From CAIZWU01 sp942492905 (GTDB lineage: Bacteria; Verrucomicrobiota; Verrucomicrobiia; Verrucomicrobiales; V1-33), in contig OW818657.1 in the NCBI GenBank assembly GCA_942492905.1, forward strand, positions 2,170,001 through 2,234,000: a stretch of DNA of 64,000 nucleotides. Reading direction: 5' to 3'. Below are positions 9,301 through 18,579 of the stretch, in pieces (position 1 is the first letter of the stretch; every line of letters begins with the position of its first letter). Under the pieces are notes generated by a model. It did not search any database. It was given only the letters and a program-made list of their open reading frames with translations, and was not told the DNA's origin. Position numbers and translations under genes: made by a program.

Positions 9301-11008
9301 TCAGAATCTCATTACCCCGGCACGCATCGTCTTTGGGGGAGGGGCGGGAACTGACCGTAATGTCACCCTCACGCCCCTGCCGAACGCATCGGGGCAGGCC
9401 CTGATTACCTTGATAGTTTCCGACGGACTGCTTTCCGCCACCACCACCTTCACCCTGACGGTGAATCCCGTGGATGACCCGCCTGCGATGTCTCCCGTTT
9501 TTGGGGCCAGCCCTATTCTGGAGGATGCAGCCATGCAGACCGTGCAATTGTCGGGCATCACGTCAGGAATTGGTGAAAACCAGCCGCTGACCGTCACCGC
9601 AGTGTCCACCAACCCCGACGTGATTCCGCATCCGCAGGTGACCTACGCCGGTGGCACTTTCGGTTCCATCCGCTTCGCCCCGGCCCCGAACGCCTCGGGA
9701 TCTGCCATGCTCAGAGTAAGTGTCAGTGAAGGTCCCGCCGCGGAAGACACCATTACCCGGTTCTTTACGGTGATCGTTACCGCCGTCAATGATCCTCCCA
9801 CGCTGGCGGTAATCCCTGCTCCCGCCGCCATTCCGGAGGACTCCGGGATGCAGACACTGACGCTTTCCGGCATCAGTCCCGGACCCGGGGAAGAGGGGCA
9901 GACAGTTACCATCACCGCGGTCTCCGGCAATCCCTCGCTGATTCCCAATCCCCAGGTGGACTACACCAGTCCGGCGGCCACTGCGGGCTTAAGTTATACG
10001 CCGGTGGCGGATGCTTCCGGAACGGCGCTCATCACCGTTACCGCCCGGGACGCCCAGGCGACGAACGGAACGGTCATCAGGACTTTCACGGTGACCGTCC
10101 TGCCGGTGAATGATCTGCCGACCCTGAACATCATCCCGGATCCGGCCCCACTTCAGAATAACGCCGGAGTGCAAACGGTGGCTTTTGGCGGCATCAGCGC
10201 GGGAGTTGGGGAGACGGATGGGCTAACCGTCAGCGCAGTGTCCTCCAATCCCGCCCTCATCCCGCAGCCGGTGGTAACCTACACCAGCGGGGCAGCCGGA
10301 GGGACACTGCAATTCACCCCAGCAGCCGGGCAGAGCGGCTCGGCGCTCATCACGGTGACGGTCAATGACGGCAACAGCACGGCCAGCCAAAGCTTCACAG
10401 TGCGGGTGCAGCCTCTGCTCCACGGGGAAGCCGCTAGCGTGGTGGAAGGAAACGCCGGGGAAGTCTTTCTGGACTTCCGCCTCTTCCTGGACGCCCCACA
10501 GCTCCAGGCGGTGAATGTAAAATACATGGTGGAAGCAGGAAGCGCCCAGGCTGGGAGCGATTTCACCGCCGCTTCCGGCACAGCGGTGATTGCCGCCGGG
10601 GAGACCGTAGTATTTGTCAGAGTCAACGTCGCTGGTGATACGGAGTTTGAGGCGCATGAAACCCTGACGCTGGTTCTGACAAACCCCGAAGGAGCCCTGC
10701 TGGGAACGGCGACCTCCCTGACCGGCACCATCACCAACGACGACGCCCAGCCGGCCCTCAGCCTCACCGCCGGCAGTGTCACGGAGTCCTCCGCCCCCGG
10801 GCCCTACCGGGTATGGGTCAACGCCACCCTGGCCAGCCCTTCGCTGCTGCCGCTGACCTGGACCCTCACCACCCGCGCCGGAACGGCGGAAGCAGGCAGC
10901 GATTTCACGCCACTGGGTCCGGTGAGCCTCACCTTCGCCCCTGGCGAAACCTCCAAGTGGGTGACGGTGGCGGTCACCGGAAATCAGGGGTCCGGAGAGG
11001 GGGGATGA
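6359..11008 (+). CDS. Giant secreted kelch-repeat / Ig-like / Calx-beta protein (frame interrupted at its end)
   Basis: The frame is open from 6257, but the ATG at 6359 is the better start: it is followed by a hydrophobic signal peptide ending in PAHAAD. The product is 1549 residues. Residues about 40-720 contain about 14 kelch-type repeats (pattern RxxHTATLLxxGKVLVAGG ... AELYDPATGTW), implying two beta-propellers. Residues about 735-935 form an early-set/choice-of-anchor region (DFGTVTPGGSGEITF). Four cadherin/Ig-like repeats follow at about 940-1350, then two Calx-beta units (SVVEGNAGEVFLDFRLFLD; GSDFTAASGTAVIAAGE). The frame stops inside the second Calx-beta unit at 11006-11008, right after a run of six G; the missing end lies in another frame (next entry). 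Likely a surface adhesin or matrix protein. Confidence 0.85.
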   Translation: MNPRFNLSGAGLIRPLHSAMFFLLLAGAAMFTAIPAHAADTFIATGGMSMARRAHTATRLPDARVLVAGGLNETGTLGGAELYNAASGAWTATAAMGTARSGATAVLLQNGKVLINGGRDGLGNALASAELYDPATGTWAFTGAMTTARRHHTATLLQNGKVLVAGGALDDAATVSLDTSELYDPATGTWTETGLLNYARSLHTVSLAGGQAFAIGGTSGSSFITVIELYNPDWGTWNIMGTGPGTSDRARKFHTATLLPNSNVLVAGGTRDVPLATARLLIGYGLETTGSLTGGRTEHTAAVLSGNRVLAAGGLNAAGVPTAGAEIYQESTKTWSAAASLITARAGHTATVLAGGAILLAGGYDPAGSLSSCEIYSAQPTQWTETGPMTGGRSHHTSTLLPDGKVLVTGGFGWGQSIVGSAEVYNPAGDAWSPAGPFSPRTGHSATLLEDGRVVVTGGYTDTQATNYTAATTLYDSATGTWSQANPLQTARAFHAAVLLPAGKVLVAGGYRPPNNTALASVELFDPVSGSWSPAASMLTERQTLSATLLSNGKVLVMSESPPTEPGSAELYDPVNNVWQAAASPLFPHVSPALTLLPDGRVLVTGGADYYTSSSTGKAEIYNPLTNTWAAAAPMRTEGVFHSATLLQDGRVLVSGNYFYPMNGSAGRAEIYDPAADSWVLLGNVKTRGHGVSLLLDGRALFTGGEIFGNDPATVKTQTFNAFFAATGTARPVIASASFDGSKRLNLSGSGFTGSPETEPVVKLRRLDNGQTATLPSDPSVAWSGMAFTSLPATGFPPGPAMATVYLNGVPGQSIFVNVPGPEISVQRGTSGSELVSGSQVDFGTVTPGGSGEITFVIKNTGGIDLTGLAVTIDGADASFFTLVTAPAVSLSGPAGSTPFTVSFASGSPGVKNAVLHLANNDADESSFSLLLKGTGTNTAPLIASLENQTTDEDTATAALALTLGDMETPGALTLSALSSNQNLITPARIVFGGGAGTDRNVTLTPLPNASGQALITLIVSDGLLSATTTFTLTVNPVDDPPAMSPVFGASPILEDAAMQTVQLSGITSGIGENQPLTVTAVSTNPDVIPHPQVTYAGGTFGSIRFAPAPNASGSAMLRVSVSEGPAAEDTITRFFTVIVTAVNDPPTLAVIPAPAAIPEDSGMQTLTLSGISPGPGEEGQTVTITAVSGNPSLIPNPQVDYTSPAATAGLSYTPVADASGTALITVTARDAQATNGTVIRTFTVTVLPVNDLPTLNIIPDPAPLQNNAGVQTVAFGGISAGVGETDGLTVSAVSSNPALIPQPVVTYTSGAAGGTLQFTPAAGQSGSALITVTVNDGNSTASQSFTVRVQPLLHGEAASVVEGNAGEVFLDFRLFLDAPQLQAVNVKYMVEAGSAQAGSDFTAASGTAVIAAGETVVFVRVNVAGDTEFEAHETLTLVLTNPEGALLGTATSLTGTITNDDAQPALSLTAGSVTESSAPGPYRVWVNATLASPSLLPLTWTLTTRAGTAEAGSDFTPLGPVSLTFAPGETSKWVTVAVTGNQGSGEGG

Positions 11009-11327
11009 GACTTTTTTCCTGGATGCCAGTGCGGCCAGCGGACCGGCCAATGTTGTGACCTCCGTCTGCACGGTGCGGCAATTGGCGGTGCAGGATTTCT
11101 TTCCTTTGGGCAATGGGCTTTATGCGTTGCGCTTTCCCACCGGCATCGGGCAGAGTTATGTGATCAAGGAGGCGGGGTCCCTGGCGGGTCCGTGGATAAA
11201 TAGCAGCTCTATCCTGCTGGGAAGCGGAAGCGTGGTGACCCAGGTGGTTTTCAGTGATGCGCCGCAGGCGTTCTTCCGCGTCAGTTCCGCCCCTGCAGCT
11301 CCCGGTACTGCGGACGCCGGTCCTTGA
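11004..11327 (+). pseudogene. Frameshifted C-terminal part of the kelch protein
   Basis: If one G is removed from the run at 10999-11004, the Calx-beta unit continues as SGEGDETFFLDASA and the frame runs on to the TGA at 11325-11327, giving a 1655-residue protein. The added end contains YVIKEAGSLAGPW and QAFFRVSSAP, the same kind of terminal module that ends three other giant proteins in this window. Its own ATG at 11055 is mid-domain and not a plausible independent start. The cause may be a sequencing error in a homopolymer, phase variation by slippage, or a true mutation. Confidence 0.8.
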
Positions 11328-11394
11328 AGAGGTGCTGAGCCCGCCAACAGGGCAATGACAGCGGCATGCTTCAGGCTTGTCTCAGGGGCAGGGC

Positions 11395-14300
11395 ATGGGA
11401 TCGTGCCTTATGATCCGTCATCTCTTTCCGGTGCTGTTGTCAGGGGCTGTGCTCACGTTATGGAGTCTCCCCCGGGCGGTGGCGCAGCTCCCGTGTGTGG
11501 TGCCGGAATCGCTGGGGGGATTTGTCAGTGCGCCGCACAGTCCGGGGGATCTGGGGTTGAACGAAGTCAGGCCGGTTCAAACGGCGGATGGGACCCTTTA
11601 TTTCACCCTGCGGAAGGGCGGGGCGCGCTACAATGGGTCCATCGTGAAGGTTTCGCCGTCCGGCGTGATGGAGACGGTTTATGATTTTGAGGGTGCGGTG
11701 GCTCCCCCAAGTGGACACAGTCCCGGCGGCAGCCTGACGCTGGGAACGGACGGAAATCTTTACGGCCACACCTCGGGCGGCGGGGCAGCCAGCAAGGGGA
11801 CCCTGTTCCGCTGCACCCCGGCGGGGGTAATGACAACGCTGCACAGTTTTTCCGGCACCTCTTCGTCCCCGGCGCCGGTGGGGGCCCTGGTCCAGGCCAC
11901 GGATGGGAATTTCTATGGGATGACGAATGTGGGCGGCGTGACGAACAATGCGGGCACGGTGTTCCGCGTCACCCCGGCGGGCACCTTCACAGAACTGGTG
12001 GCCTTTACCGGCGCCAATGCCGCAGACGCAGCGGCAGAGGGCGCCCGGCCGGTGGGGTCGTTAGTGGAGCGGACCGAAGGGGCCGTGACGTATCTCTACG
12101 GATTGCTGTCCGAGTCGGGCAATCCGTCGTATGGCAAGGTGTTCCGGTTTCCCCTGCCGGGAGGTGCCGCGACTACGGTAACGCCGCAGACGGTGCTGCG
12201 GTTCACCGGGGCAGGCGGCAGTTTCAAAGGCTCGCGGCCGAAATCAGGCCTGACCAAGGCGTCCGACGGCACGCTCTACGGGGTGACGAGCCAGGGCGGA
12301 TTTTATGGTTATGGAACCCTTTACCGGATCACGACCGCGGGCAGCTTTTCATCGCTCTATGAATGGCCGGCGGATTTCATCACGGCGGGTGGTGAGCCGT
12401 TCACCGCACCGGTCCTGGCGGCGGATGGATGGATCTATGGGGCGACGCTGCGCAATGGAGGCAGCATCTACCGGATCAGCACGGCAGGGACGAATCCCAG
12501 CGTGCTCATCACCAGCAGCGCAGGGGGGCCGATGGGGCTGAGTCCGGTGGGTCTGATGCAGACCAGCGGGGGCGATCTCCAGGGCTTGTCAGAGCAGGGA
12601 GGGCCCCGGAACCTGGGGGTACTCTTCCGGCTGCGCGGGGCAGGCACGTCGTGGACCACGGCGCAGATCCTGGAGTTTGGCCAGCGCAGCACGACGTTGG
12701 AGGGGGCCTTCCCGGTGGGTGGGCTTGCGGCCGAGGGCGGCCTCTATTATGGCACCACCGAGCAGGGCGGAAATGAACTGAATGCGGGCAATGGTTATGG
12801 CACTATCTTTTCCATGACTCCATCCGGCCAGCGGACCACGGTGGTGTCCTTCACCAGTACCGGGGCGGTCCCGGGTCTGTGGCCGAGGGCTTCGCTCCTG
12901 CCCACGGGCGATGGCTGGCTGTACGGCACCACCAGTGGCGGCGGCGAGGGAGGCAAGGGGACTATTTTCCGCTATCGGCCTTCCACCAATAGCTTCCAGA
13001 GCCTGGCATGGTTCAGCGGCCCGGCGGCCAGTGGGGGCGGGGCCAAGGGAGAGGAACCCAACGGAGCGTTGATCGGGGGTGGGGACGGCTGGTTGTATGG
13101 CACGACCCGTTATGGCGGGGCCACCGGACATGGCACCGTATTCCGCATTCCCCAGGGGGGTGGGGCGGTGCAGACGCTGGCGGAGTTTACCGGCTTCAGC
13201 GGGGCCACCCTCGGCGGCCAGCCCCTGTGCGGACTGACTGCGGAATTCCCGCAGTCCTTCCAGCCGGCCACGGCATTTTACGGGGTGACCTCGGTGGGTG
13301 GCGGACCGGACCGCGGCACCCTTTTCCGCATCACCCCTGGCGGCGTCCTCACCACCCTGGTGCAGTTCACCGGCGGAAGCGGCGCGCATCCCGGCGGGGA
13401 ACCCCGGGGCCAACTGGTGTGGAAGGACGATTGGCTCTATGGCACCACGCGTTCGGATGGCCTGCTGGGATATGGCACCGTGTTCAAATACCAGCCGTCG
13501 AGCGGCATCCGCGCCGTGCTCTTCTCCATGGGAGGGACCGGCGGGGCCGGATGGCACGGACGCTATCCGATCGCGGGGCTCACCATGGCTTCGGACGGAC
13601 TGCTCTACGGCACCACCTCCAGCGGCATCAGCAATTCGGCCTACGGCACGGTTTTCCGTCTGGAAGCCAATGACGGGCTGACCGGGGTGGTCGATTTCCA
13701 ATCCTACGATACCTCCACCTTGCTGCCCGGCAATATGCCCACGCAAGGCGGTCTCTATGCGGCGGAGGATGGCGATCTCTACGGATTTACCAACCAACAC
13801 GGGCCGGGCAATGGCACCGTTTTCCGCCTGCGTCTTGGCTCCAAGGTGGGCACTCTTCCGCCGATCAATCTTGGCAGCGCGGTGCAGCTGCGCGGCCACG
13901 TGGTGCCCAATGGAAATGTGGTGCAGCTGGGCTTTGAGGTGGTCCCGGTGGAGGAGATCGGATTCGAACCTTACGATTATCATGCCGCTGGCACGACCAA
14001 CATGGAAGCGGAGTACAGCCAGAATGTAACGGGCTTCATCGCCGGTGCTTCCTATTACATCCGCGGAGTCATCACCGGTCCCTGCGGCGCGGTAAAATCC
14101 GGGTGGATGGAATACCAGCATGGCACCGTCTACGAATCATGGAAAGCCCTCCACTTCGGCGCCGAAGCCACCACGCCTTCCAAGGCGGGGGACGCGGCCG
14201 ACCCGGACCGGGATGGTATTCCTAACTTCGCGGAATTCATGACCGGCAGCACCCCGGTGCAATCGAACCCGTCTCCCCTGACTGTTGCCATCGTCACCCC

Positions 14301-14541
14301 CGGAGGCCAGCGTCGGCTGCGCTTCACCTACTTCCGCCGGGAGAATGCGAACTCGGGCGAGACGATGATTGTGCAGACCAGCACAGACCTGCAGAACTGG
14401 GTGTCGCTGGCGGCGGCGGGCGGCACCGAACAGAAATCCGCGGGTCCGGTCAGCAATGGGGAGCCATCGGTCTACCAGTGGGAGGGCACCGTCCCGGCGG
14501 TCGGGGCGCGGACCTGGGTGCGGCTGAAGGCGACCCGGTGA
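11395..14541 (+). CDS. GloVer tandem-repeat protein, secreted
   Basis: A protein of about 1048 residues. It carries many repeats of the Gloeobacter/Verrucomicrobia type (GloVer, TIGR03803): blocks such as DGNLYGHTSGGGAASKGTLF and DGWLYGTTSGGGEGGKGTIF, each 55-75 residues, up to about residue 830. The repeats probably make a beta-propeller. After them comes a beta domain (about 830-930) and a terminal module with MIVQTSTDLQNW and TWVRLKATR. The N-terminus is a signal peptide (MIRHLFPVLLSGAVLTLW); ATG 11395 has AGGGG upstream, while ATG 11410 would also give a good signal peptide. An upstream TTG at 11377 is less likely. Function unknown; such proteins are presumed cell-surface or secreted. Confidence 0.88.
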   Translation: MGSCLMIRHLFPVLLSGAVLTLWSLPRAVAQLPCVVPESLGGFVSAPHSPGDLGLNEVRPVQTADGTLYFTLRKGGARYNGSIVKVSPSGVMETVYDFEGAVAPPSGHSPGGSLTLGTDGNLYGHTSGGGAASKGTLFRCTPAGVMTTLHSFSGTSSSPAPVGALVQATDGNFYGMTNVGGVTNNAGTVFRVTPAGTFTELVAFTGANAADAAAEGARPVGSLVERTEGAVTYLYGLLSESGNPSYGKVFRFPLPGGAATTVTPQTVLRFTGAGGSFKGSRPKSGLTKASDGTLYGVTSQGGFYGYGTLYRITTAGSFSSLYEWPADFITAGGEPFTAPVLAADGWIYGATLRNGGSIYRISTAGTNPSVLITSSAGGPMGLSPVGLMQTSGGDLQGLSEQGGPRNLGVLFRLRGAGTSWTTAQILEFGQRSTTLEGAFPVGGLAAEGGLYYGTTEQGGNELNAGNGYGTIFSMTPSGQRTTVVSFTSTGAVPGLWPRASLLPTGDGWLYGTTSGGGEGGKGTIFRYRPSTNSFQSLAWFSGPAASGGGAKGEEPNGALIGGGDGWLYGTTRYGGATGHGTVFRIPQGGGAVQTLAEFTGFSGATLGGQPLCGLTAEFPQSFQPATAFYGVTSVGGGPDRGTLFRITPGGVLTTLVQFTGGSGAHPGGEPRGQLVWKDDWLYGTTRSDGLLGYGTVFKYQPSSGIRAVLFSMGGTGGAGWHGRYPIAGLTMASDGLLYGTTSSGISNSAYGTVFRLEANDGLTGVVDFQSYDTSTLLPGNMPTQGGLYAAEDGDLYGFTNQHGPGNGTVFRLRLGSKVGTLPPINLGSAVQLRGHVVPNGNVVQLGFEVVPVEEIGFEPYDYHAAGTTNMEAEYSQNVTGFIAGASYYIRGVITGPCGAVKSGWMEYQHGTVYESWKALHFGAEATTPSKAGDAADPDRDGIPNFAEFMTGSTPVQSNPSPLTVAIVTPGGQRRLRFTYFRRENANSGETMIVQTSTDLQNWVSLAAAGGTEQKSAGPVSNGEPSVYQWEGTVPAVGARTWVRLKATR

Positions 14542-14687
14542 ACGGGGGATGCCGCATGGCAGCCGGTGCTGGCGGATTGACTGGACTTCCCGCAAGCGCT
14601 GACCGGGACCACTCTCCCAGCGGGTTGGGCTCCGTCCGAGGCTCCGGTTGCCTCCGAAATGAAGAACGCCATCGTGGCGTATTGAGC

Positions 14688-17012
14688 ATGCCCTTCATGA
14701 AATACCCTGTTTTACTCTTCCTCCTCGCGGCATCACTCGCCCACGGGGCAGAGGCGCCCGTGCCGGCGAAGATCGAGTTCAACCGTGACGTGCGCCCCAT
14801 CCTGTCGGATAACTGTTACCACTGCCACGGCAACGACCCGGCCCACCGCAAGGCGAAGCTGCGGCTGGATGTGCGCGAGGCGGCGCTGGAAAAGGAGGCC
14901 TTTGTCCCGGGAAAACCGGAGGACAGCCAGTTGATTGAACGCATCCTGACCGATGATGCAGACGAGCTGATGCCGCCTCCGGATTCCCACAAACAACTCA
15001 GCGCCGCCCAAAAGGAGATCCTGAAACGCTGGATCGCCGAGGGCGCGGAGTATCAGCCGCACTGGGCCTTTGTGGCGCCGAAACCGGTTGGCTTGCCCGC
15101 CGGCCTGACGGGACATCCGATCGACCACTATATTCAGGCCACGCTCCGGACCCACGGCCTGACCGTTTCGCCCGCCGCAGAGCCAGCGACCTTGATCCGG
15201 AGAGTATCGCTGGATTTGACCGGGCTGCCGCCCTCACCGGCGGAGGTGGATGCCTTTGTGCAAGCCAGTAAGGAGGATGCGGAGGCGGCCTACCAGGCAT
15301 TGGTGGACCGGCTCCTGTCCAGTCCGCACTACGGGGAGCGCTGGGGCCGCTGGTGGCTCGACCAAGCGCGGTATGCTGACAGCAATGGTTATTCGATTGA
15401 TGCGCCGCGGCAGATCTGGAAATACCGGGACTGGGTGATAGGGGCGTTGAATGCGGATATGCCTTTCGATCAATTCACCATCGAACAGCTCGCCGGGGAT
15501 CTGTTGCCGGAGGCCACCGTGAGTCAGAAGGTTGCGACGGGTTTCCACCGCAATACGCAGATCAATGAGGAAGGCGGGATCGACAAGGAACAGTTCCGGA
15601 TTGATAGTGTCTTCGACCGGGTGGCCACGACCGGCACGGTGTGGCTCGGCCTCACCATCGGCTGTGCCCAGTGCCACGATCACAAATTCGATCCCATCGC
15701 GCAACAGGAATACTACCGGCTCTTTGCTTTCTTCAATAACCAGGACGAGCCGGAGCTGAAGGTCATGGATCCTGGCGTGGATGTCGGGGCCATGACTGCG
15801 GAGATGAAGGATCTGGAAGGCCGGATCAAAGCCTATCTGGAAGCCCACACTGATGAGTTGGCGAAGTGGGAGGCCGGACTCACCCCGGCAGCCCTCAAAA
15901 GCCTGTCCGGCCCGGTACGCAAGAGCCTCGCAGTGCCGGAGGCAAAACGCAATCTGGCCCAGCGCAGGACCCTGTGCACCGCGGCCGAGGGTGGGGCGGG
16001 GGGCTTCCAGGAAATCAATGACCGCTATCAGGAAATCGACGCCCAGCTTAACAAAGGCACCACCACCATGGTGATGCAGGAGCGGCCGCAACCGCGCCGG
16101 ACCACCGTCCTGATCAAAGGCGACTTCACCCGCCCGGCGGAGGAAGTGACCCCGGGCACCCCGGCGGTGCTGCATCCATTCACCAAAACCACCAGCTCAC
16201 CCAATCGGCTGGATCTGGCCCGGTGGATCATGAGTCCTGACAATCCGCTGACGGCGCGGGTGATCATGAACCGAATCTGGCAGCAGTATTTCGGGCGCGG
16301 TCTGGTGGTGACGGAAAACGACTTCGGCCTGACCAGCACTCCGCCCTCCCATCCGGAACTGCTGGACTGGCTGGCTGGTGAAATGGTGGACCGGAAATGG
16401 AGTTTGAAGGAAATGCACCGGGTGATCGTCACCTCACACACCTACCGGCAGAGTTCCTCTGACACACCGCAACTGAGGGAGAAGGATCCCAACAACTATC
16501 TCCTGGCCCGTCAGCAGCGCCTGCGGCTGGATGCCGAAATCGTGCGTGACGTTGCCCTCACCGCCAGCGGGCTGCTTTCGCCCAAGCTGGGCGGGCCGCC
16601 GGTGTATCCGCCTATTCCCGATGGGGTGTTGAACCAGGGGCAATCCAAACGCACGTGGAAGGAGAGCCAAGGAGAGGACAAATTCCGCCGCGGGCTTTAC
16701 ACGTTTGTTTACCGGGCTTCGCCTCCGCCCAGCCTGAGTGTGTTTGATGCCCCGGAAGGCTTCACCACCTGCACCCGCCGCATCCGCAGCAACACGCCGC
16801 TGCAGGCGCTCACGTTGATGAATGATAACGGGTTTTTCGAATTCGCCACCGCTCTGGAAAAGATCATCCTGAAGGATGGGCTCGAAGCCGCCTTCCGCCG
16901 CTGCACCACGCGGGCCCCAAACCCCGATGAACTCGCGGTGCTCGAAAAACTCGACACGCTGAATGCCGCCCGCGCCCTTCTGAATCTCGATGAAACCGTC
17001 ACCCGCGAATGA
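14688..17012 (+). CDS. Planctomycete-type cytochrome (DUF1549/DUF1553) protein, copy 1
   Basis: A 775-residue secreted protein. The start at ATG 14688 (or 14697) gives a signal peptide ending in LAHGAEA; the frame is open further upstream but without signal features. Domains in order: PSCyt1 cytochrome-like domain with CYHCH (C43-H47, heme c attachment pattern), PSCyt2/DUF1549 (about 130-360) with a second CAQCH at 326-330, then PSD1/DUF1553 (about 500-760; LDLARWIMSPDNPLTARVIM). The stop overlaps the start of the next gene as ATGA (17009-17012), so the two are translationally coupled. The family always travels with DUF1501 proteins in Planctomycetota and Verrucomicrobiota; role in redox or in sulfated-polysaccharide use is suspected, not proven. 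Confidence 0.92.
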   Translation: MPFMKYPVLLFLLAASLAHGAEAPVPAKIEFNRDVRPILSDNCYHCHGNDPAHRKAKLRLDVREAALEKEAFVPGKPEDSQLIERILTDDADELMPPPDSHKQLSAAQKEILKRWIAEGAEYQPHWAFVAPKPVGLPAGLTGHPIDHYIQATLRTHGLTVSPAAEPATLIRRVSLDLTGLPPSPAEVDAFVQASKEDAEAAYQALVDRLLSSPHYGERWGRWWLDQARYADSNGYSIDAPRQIWKYRDWVIGALNADMPFDQFTIEQLAGDLLPEATVSQKVATGFHRNTQINEEGGIDKEQFRIDSVFDRVATTGTVWLGLTIGCAQCHDHKFDPIAQQEYYRLFAFFNNQDEPELKVMDPGVDVGAMTAEMKDLEGRIKAYLEAHTDELAKWEAGLTPAALKSLSGPVRKSLAVPEAKRNLAQRRTLCTAAEGGAGGFQEINDRYQEIDAQLNKGTTTMVMQERPQPRRTTVLIKGDFTRPAEEVTPGTPAVLHPFTKTTSSPNRLDLARWIMSPDNPLTARVIMNRIWQQYFGRGLVVTENDFGLTSTPPSHPELLDWLAGEMVDRKWSLKEMHRVIVTSHTYRQSSSDTPQLREKDPNNYLLARQQRLRLDAEIVRDVALTASGLLSPKLGGPPVYPPIPDGVLNQGQSKRTWKESQGEDKFRRGLYTFVYRASPPPSLSVFDAPEGFTTCTRRIRSNTPLQALTLMNDNGFFEFATALEKIILKDGLEAAFRRCTTRAPNPDELAVLEKLDTLNAARALLNLDETVTRE

Positions 17013-18469
17013 ATGCCATGAATCCTGAAAACGCTCTGCGTGACCTGACCCGGCGTCATTTCTTCAGCCGCTGTTCGATGGGGGTGGGTTCGCTCGCGCT
17101 GGCCTCACTGATGGCTGGGCGCGGCCTGGGAGCCACCCCCGCGCCCCATCTGGGGAATCCCCTGCAGCCCAAACCCACTCATTTTCCTGCCAAGGCGAAG
17201 AACGTTATTTTTCTCTTCATGGCCGGGGGGCCGTCCCAGCTCGACATGTTCGAGCACAAGCCGCTGCTTACCCAACTGAACGGAAAGCCCATTCCGGAAA
17301 GCTATACGGCGGGCAAACGGTTTGCCTTCATGGACAGCAGCCACCGCAGCGATCTGCTGGGATCCCGGCGCAGTTTCAAACAATACGGACAGTCCGGAAA
17401 GTGGGTGAGCGATCTCCTGCCTTATACCGCCGGCATTGTGGATGACATCACCCTGGTCACGACCTGCAAAACGGACCTCTTCAACCATGCTCCCGCCAAG
17501 CTCTTCATGAATGCCGGCAGCGGGGTGTTCGGCCGTCCCAGCATGGGATCATGGGTCACTTACGGTCTGGGCAGCGAATGCGATGATCTGCCAGGTTTTG
17601 TTGTCCTGCAAAGCGGCCCGCGGGGTCCTCGGGGCGGGGCCGTGCTCTGGGGCAGTGGCATTCTGCCCACCACCTACCAAGGCGTGCCGCTGCGCAATCA
17701 GGGCGATCCCATCGTCAATCTTTCCACCCCGAAATCCATCAGTCAGGTCCAACAGCGCCAGCTGGTCGATGCGGTGCGCGACCTCAATATGAAGCGCCTC
17801 GTCGAAACCGGTGACGATGAAATCCACACCCGCATCAACGCCTACGAAATGGCCTACCGCATGCAGACCAGCGCGCCGGAGCTGATGGACATCAAAGAGG
17901 AGAGTCAGGCCACCCTCGATCTCTACGGCATCAAGGACCCCAAGGAAACCAGCTTCGCCCGCAACTGCCTGCTGGCCCGCCGGTTGGTCGAGCGCGGGGT
18001 GCGGTTCGTCCAGCTTTACGACACCAATTGGGACCACCACGGCGGCCCCACCGAAAACCTCGAGAAACATCTCCCCGAGAAGTGCCGTGATATCGACCAG
18101 CCCTGTGCGGCCTTGGTGCGCGATCTCGCCAGCCGCGGTCTGCTCAAGGACACTATCGTGATCTGGGGCGGCGAGTTCGGCCGTACTCCCATGGGGGAAG
18201 TGCGCGAATCCACCGGCCGGAACCACCACATCGACGCCTTCACCATGTGGTTTGCGGGCGGCGGTTTCAAACCCGGACTAACCTATGGCACGACCGATGA
18301 ATTCGGCTTCGGAGCCGTGGAAAATCCCGCCCACGTGCACGACATCCACGCCACCATCCTGCATCAGCTCGGCCTCGACCACAAACAACTCTTCGTGCGC
18401 TCCCAAGGCCTCGACTTCCGCCTCACCGGCGTCGAGGAAGCCCGGGTCATCCGGGAACTGCTGGTTTAG
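17009..18469 (+). CDS. DUF1501 (sulfatase-like) protein, copy 1, Tat-exported
   Basis: A 486-residue protein with a twin-arginine signal (TRRHFFSRCSMGVGSLALA, about residues 12-30). The body is a DUF1501 domain, part of the alkaline phosphatase/sulfatase-like superfamily: VIFLFMAGGPSQLDMFEHKP near the N-terminus, VRFVQLYDTNWDHHGG in the middle, and IVIWGGEFGRTP and GRNHH toward the C-terminus, which supply the expected metal-ligand Asp/His positions. No formylglycine C/S-x-P-x-R motif is seen, so it is not a standard sulfatase. It overlaps the preceding DUF1549/1553 gene by 4 bases. Confidence 0.92.
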   Translation: MNAMNPENALRDLTRRHFFSRCSMGVGSLALASLMAGRGLGATPAPHLGNPLQPKPTHFPAKAKNVIFLFMAGGPSQLDMFEHKPLLTQLNGKPIPESYTAGKRFAFMDSSHRSDLLGSRRSFKQYGQSGKWVSDLLPYTAGIVDDITLVTTCKTDLFNHAPAKLFMNAGSGVFGRPSMGSWVTYGLGSECDDLPGFVVLQSGPRGPRGGAVLWGSGILPTTYQGVPLRNQGDPIVNLSTPKSISQVQQRQLVDAVRDLNMKRLVETGDDEIHTRINAYEMAYRMQTSAPELMDIKEESQATLDLYGIKDPKETSFARNCLLARRLVERGVRFVQLYDTNWDHHGGPTENLEKHLPEKCRDIDQPCAALVRDLASRGLLKDTIVIWGGEFGRTPMGEVRESTGRNHHIDAFTMWFAGGGFKPGLTYGTTDEFGFGAVENPAHVHDIHATILHQLGLDHKQLFVRSQGLDFRLTGVEEARVIRELLV

Positions 18470-18579
18470 GAAAGTGTTGGCTGCTGGAATGAGATGTCAG
18501 GCGGTTCGCATTGTCAGTGCAGCAACCTCTCACATAATTTCATTTGCACGTCTGTGCCGGCACCCGCTACTGTGGCTGC

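Noticed and set aside
10999..11060. Programmed ribosomal frameshifting at the G6 run
   Set aside because: There is no slippery heptamer of the usual kind and no obvious stimulatory structure; a sequencing error or slippage mutation is simpler.
12589..14121. A 510-codon minus-strand frame
   Set aside because: It lies wholly antisense to the GloVer protein and has no recognisable domain.
14478..14687. Upstream extension of the DUF1549/1553 protein
   Set aside because: The 70 extra residues overlap the end of the GloVer gene, lack signal features and push the signal peptide inside the protein.
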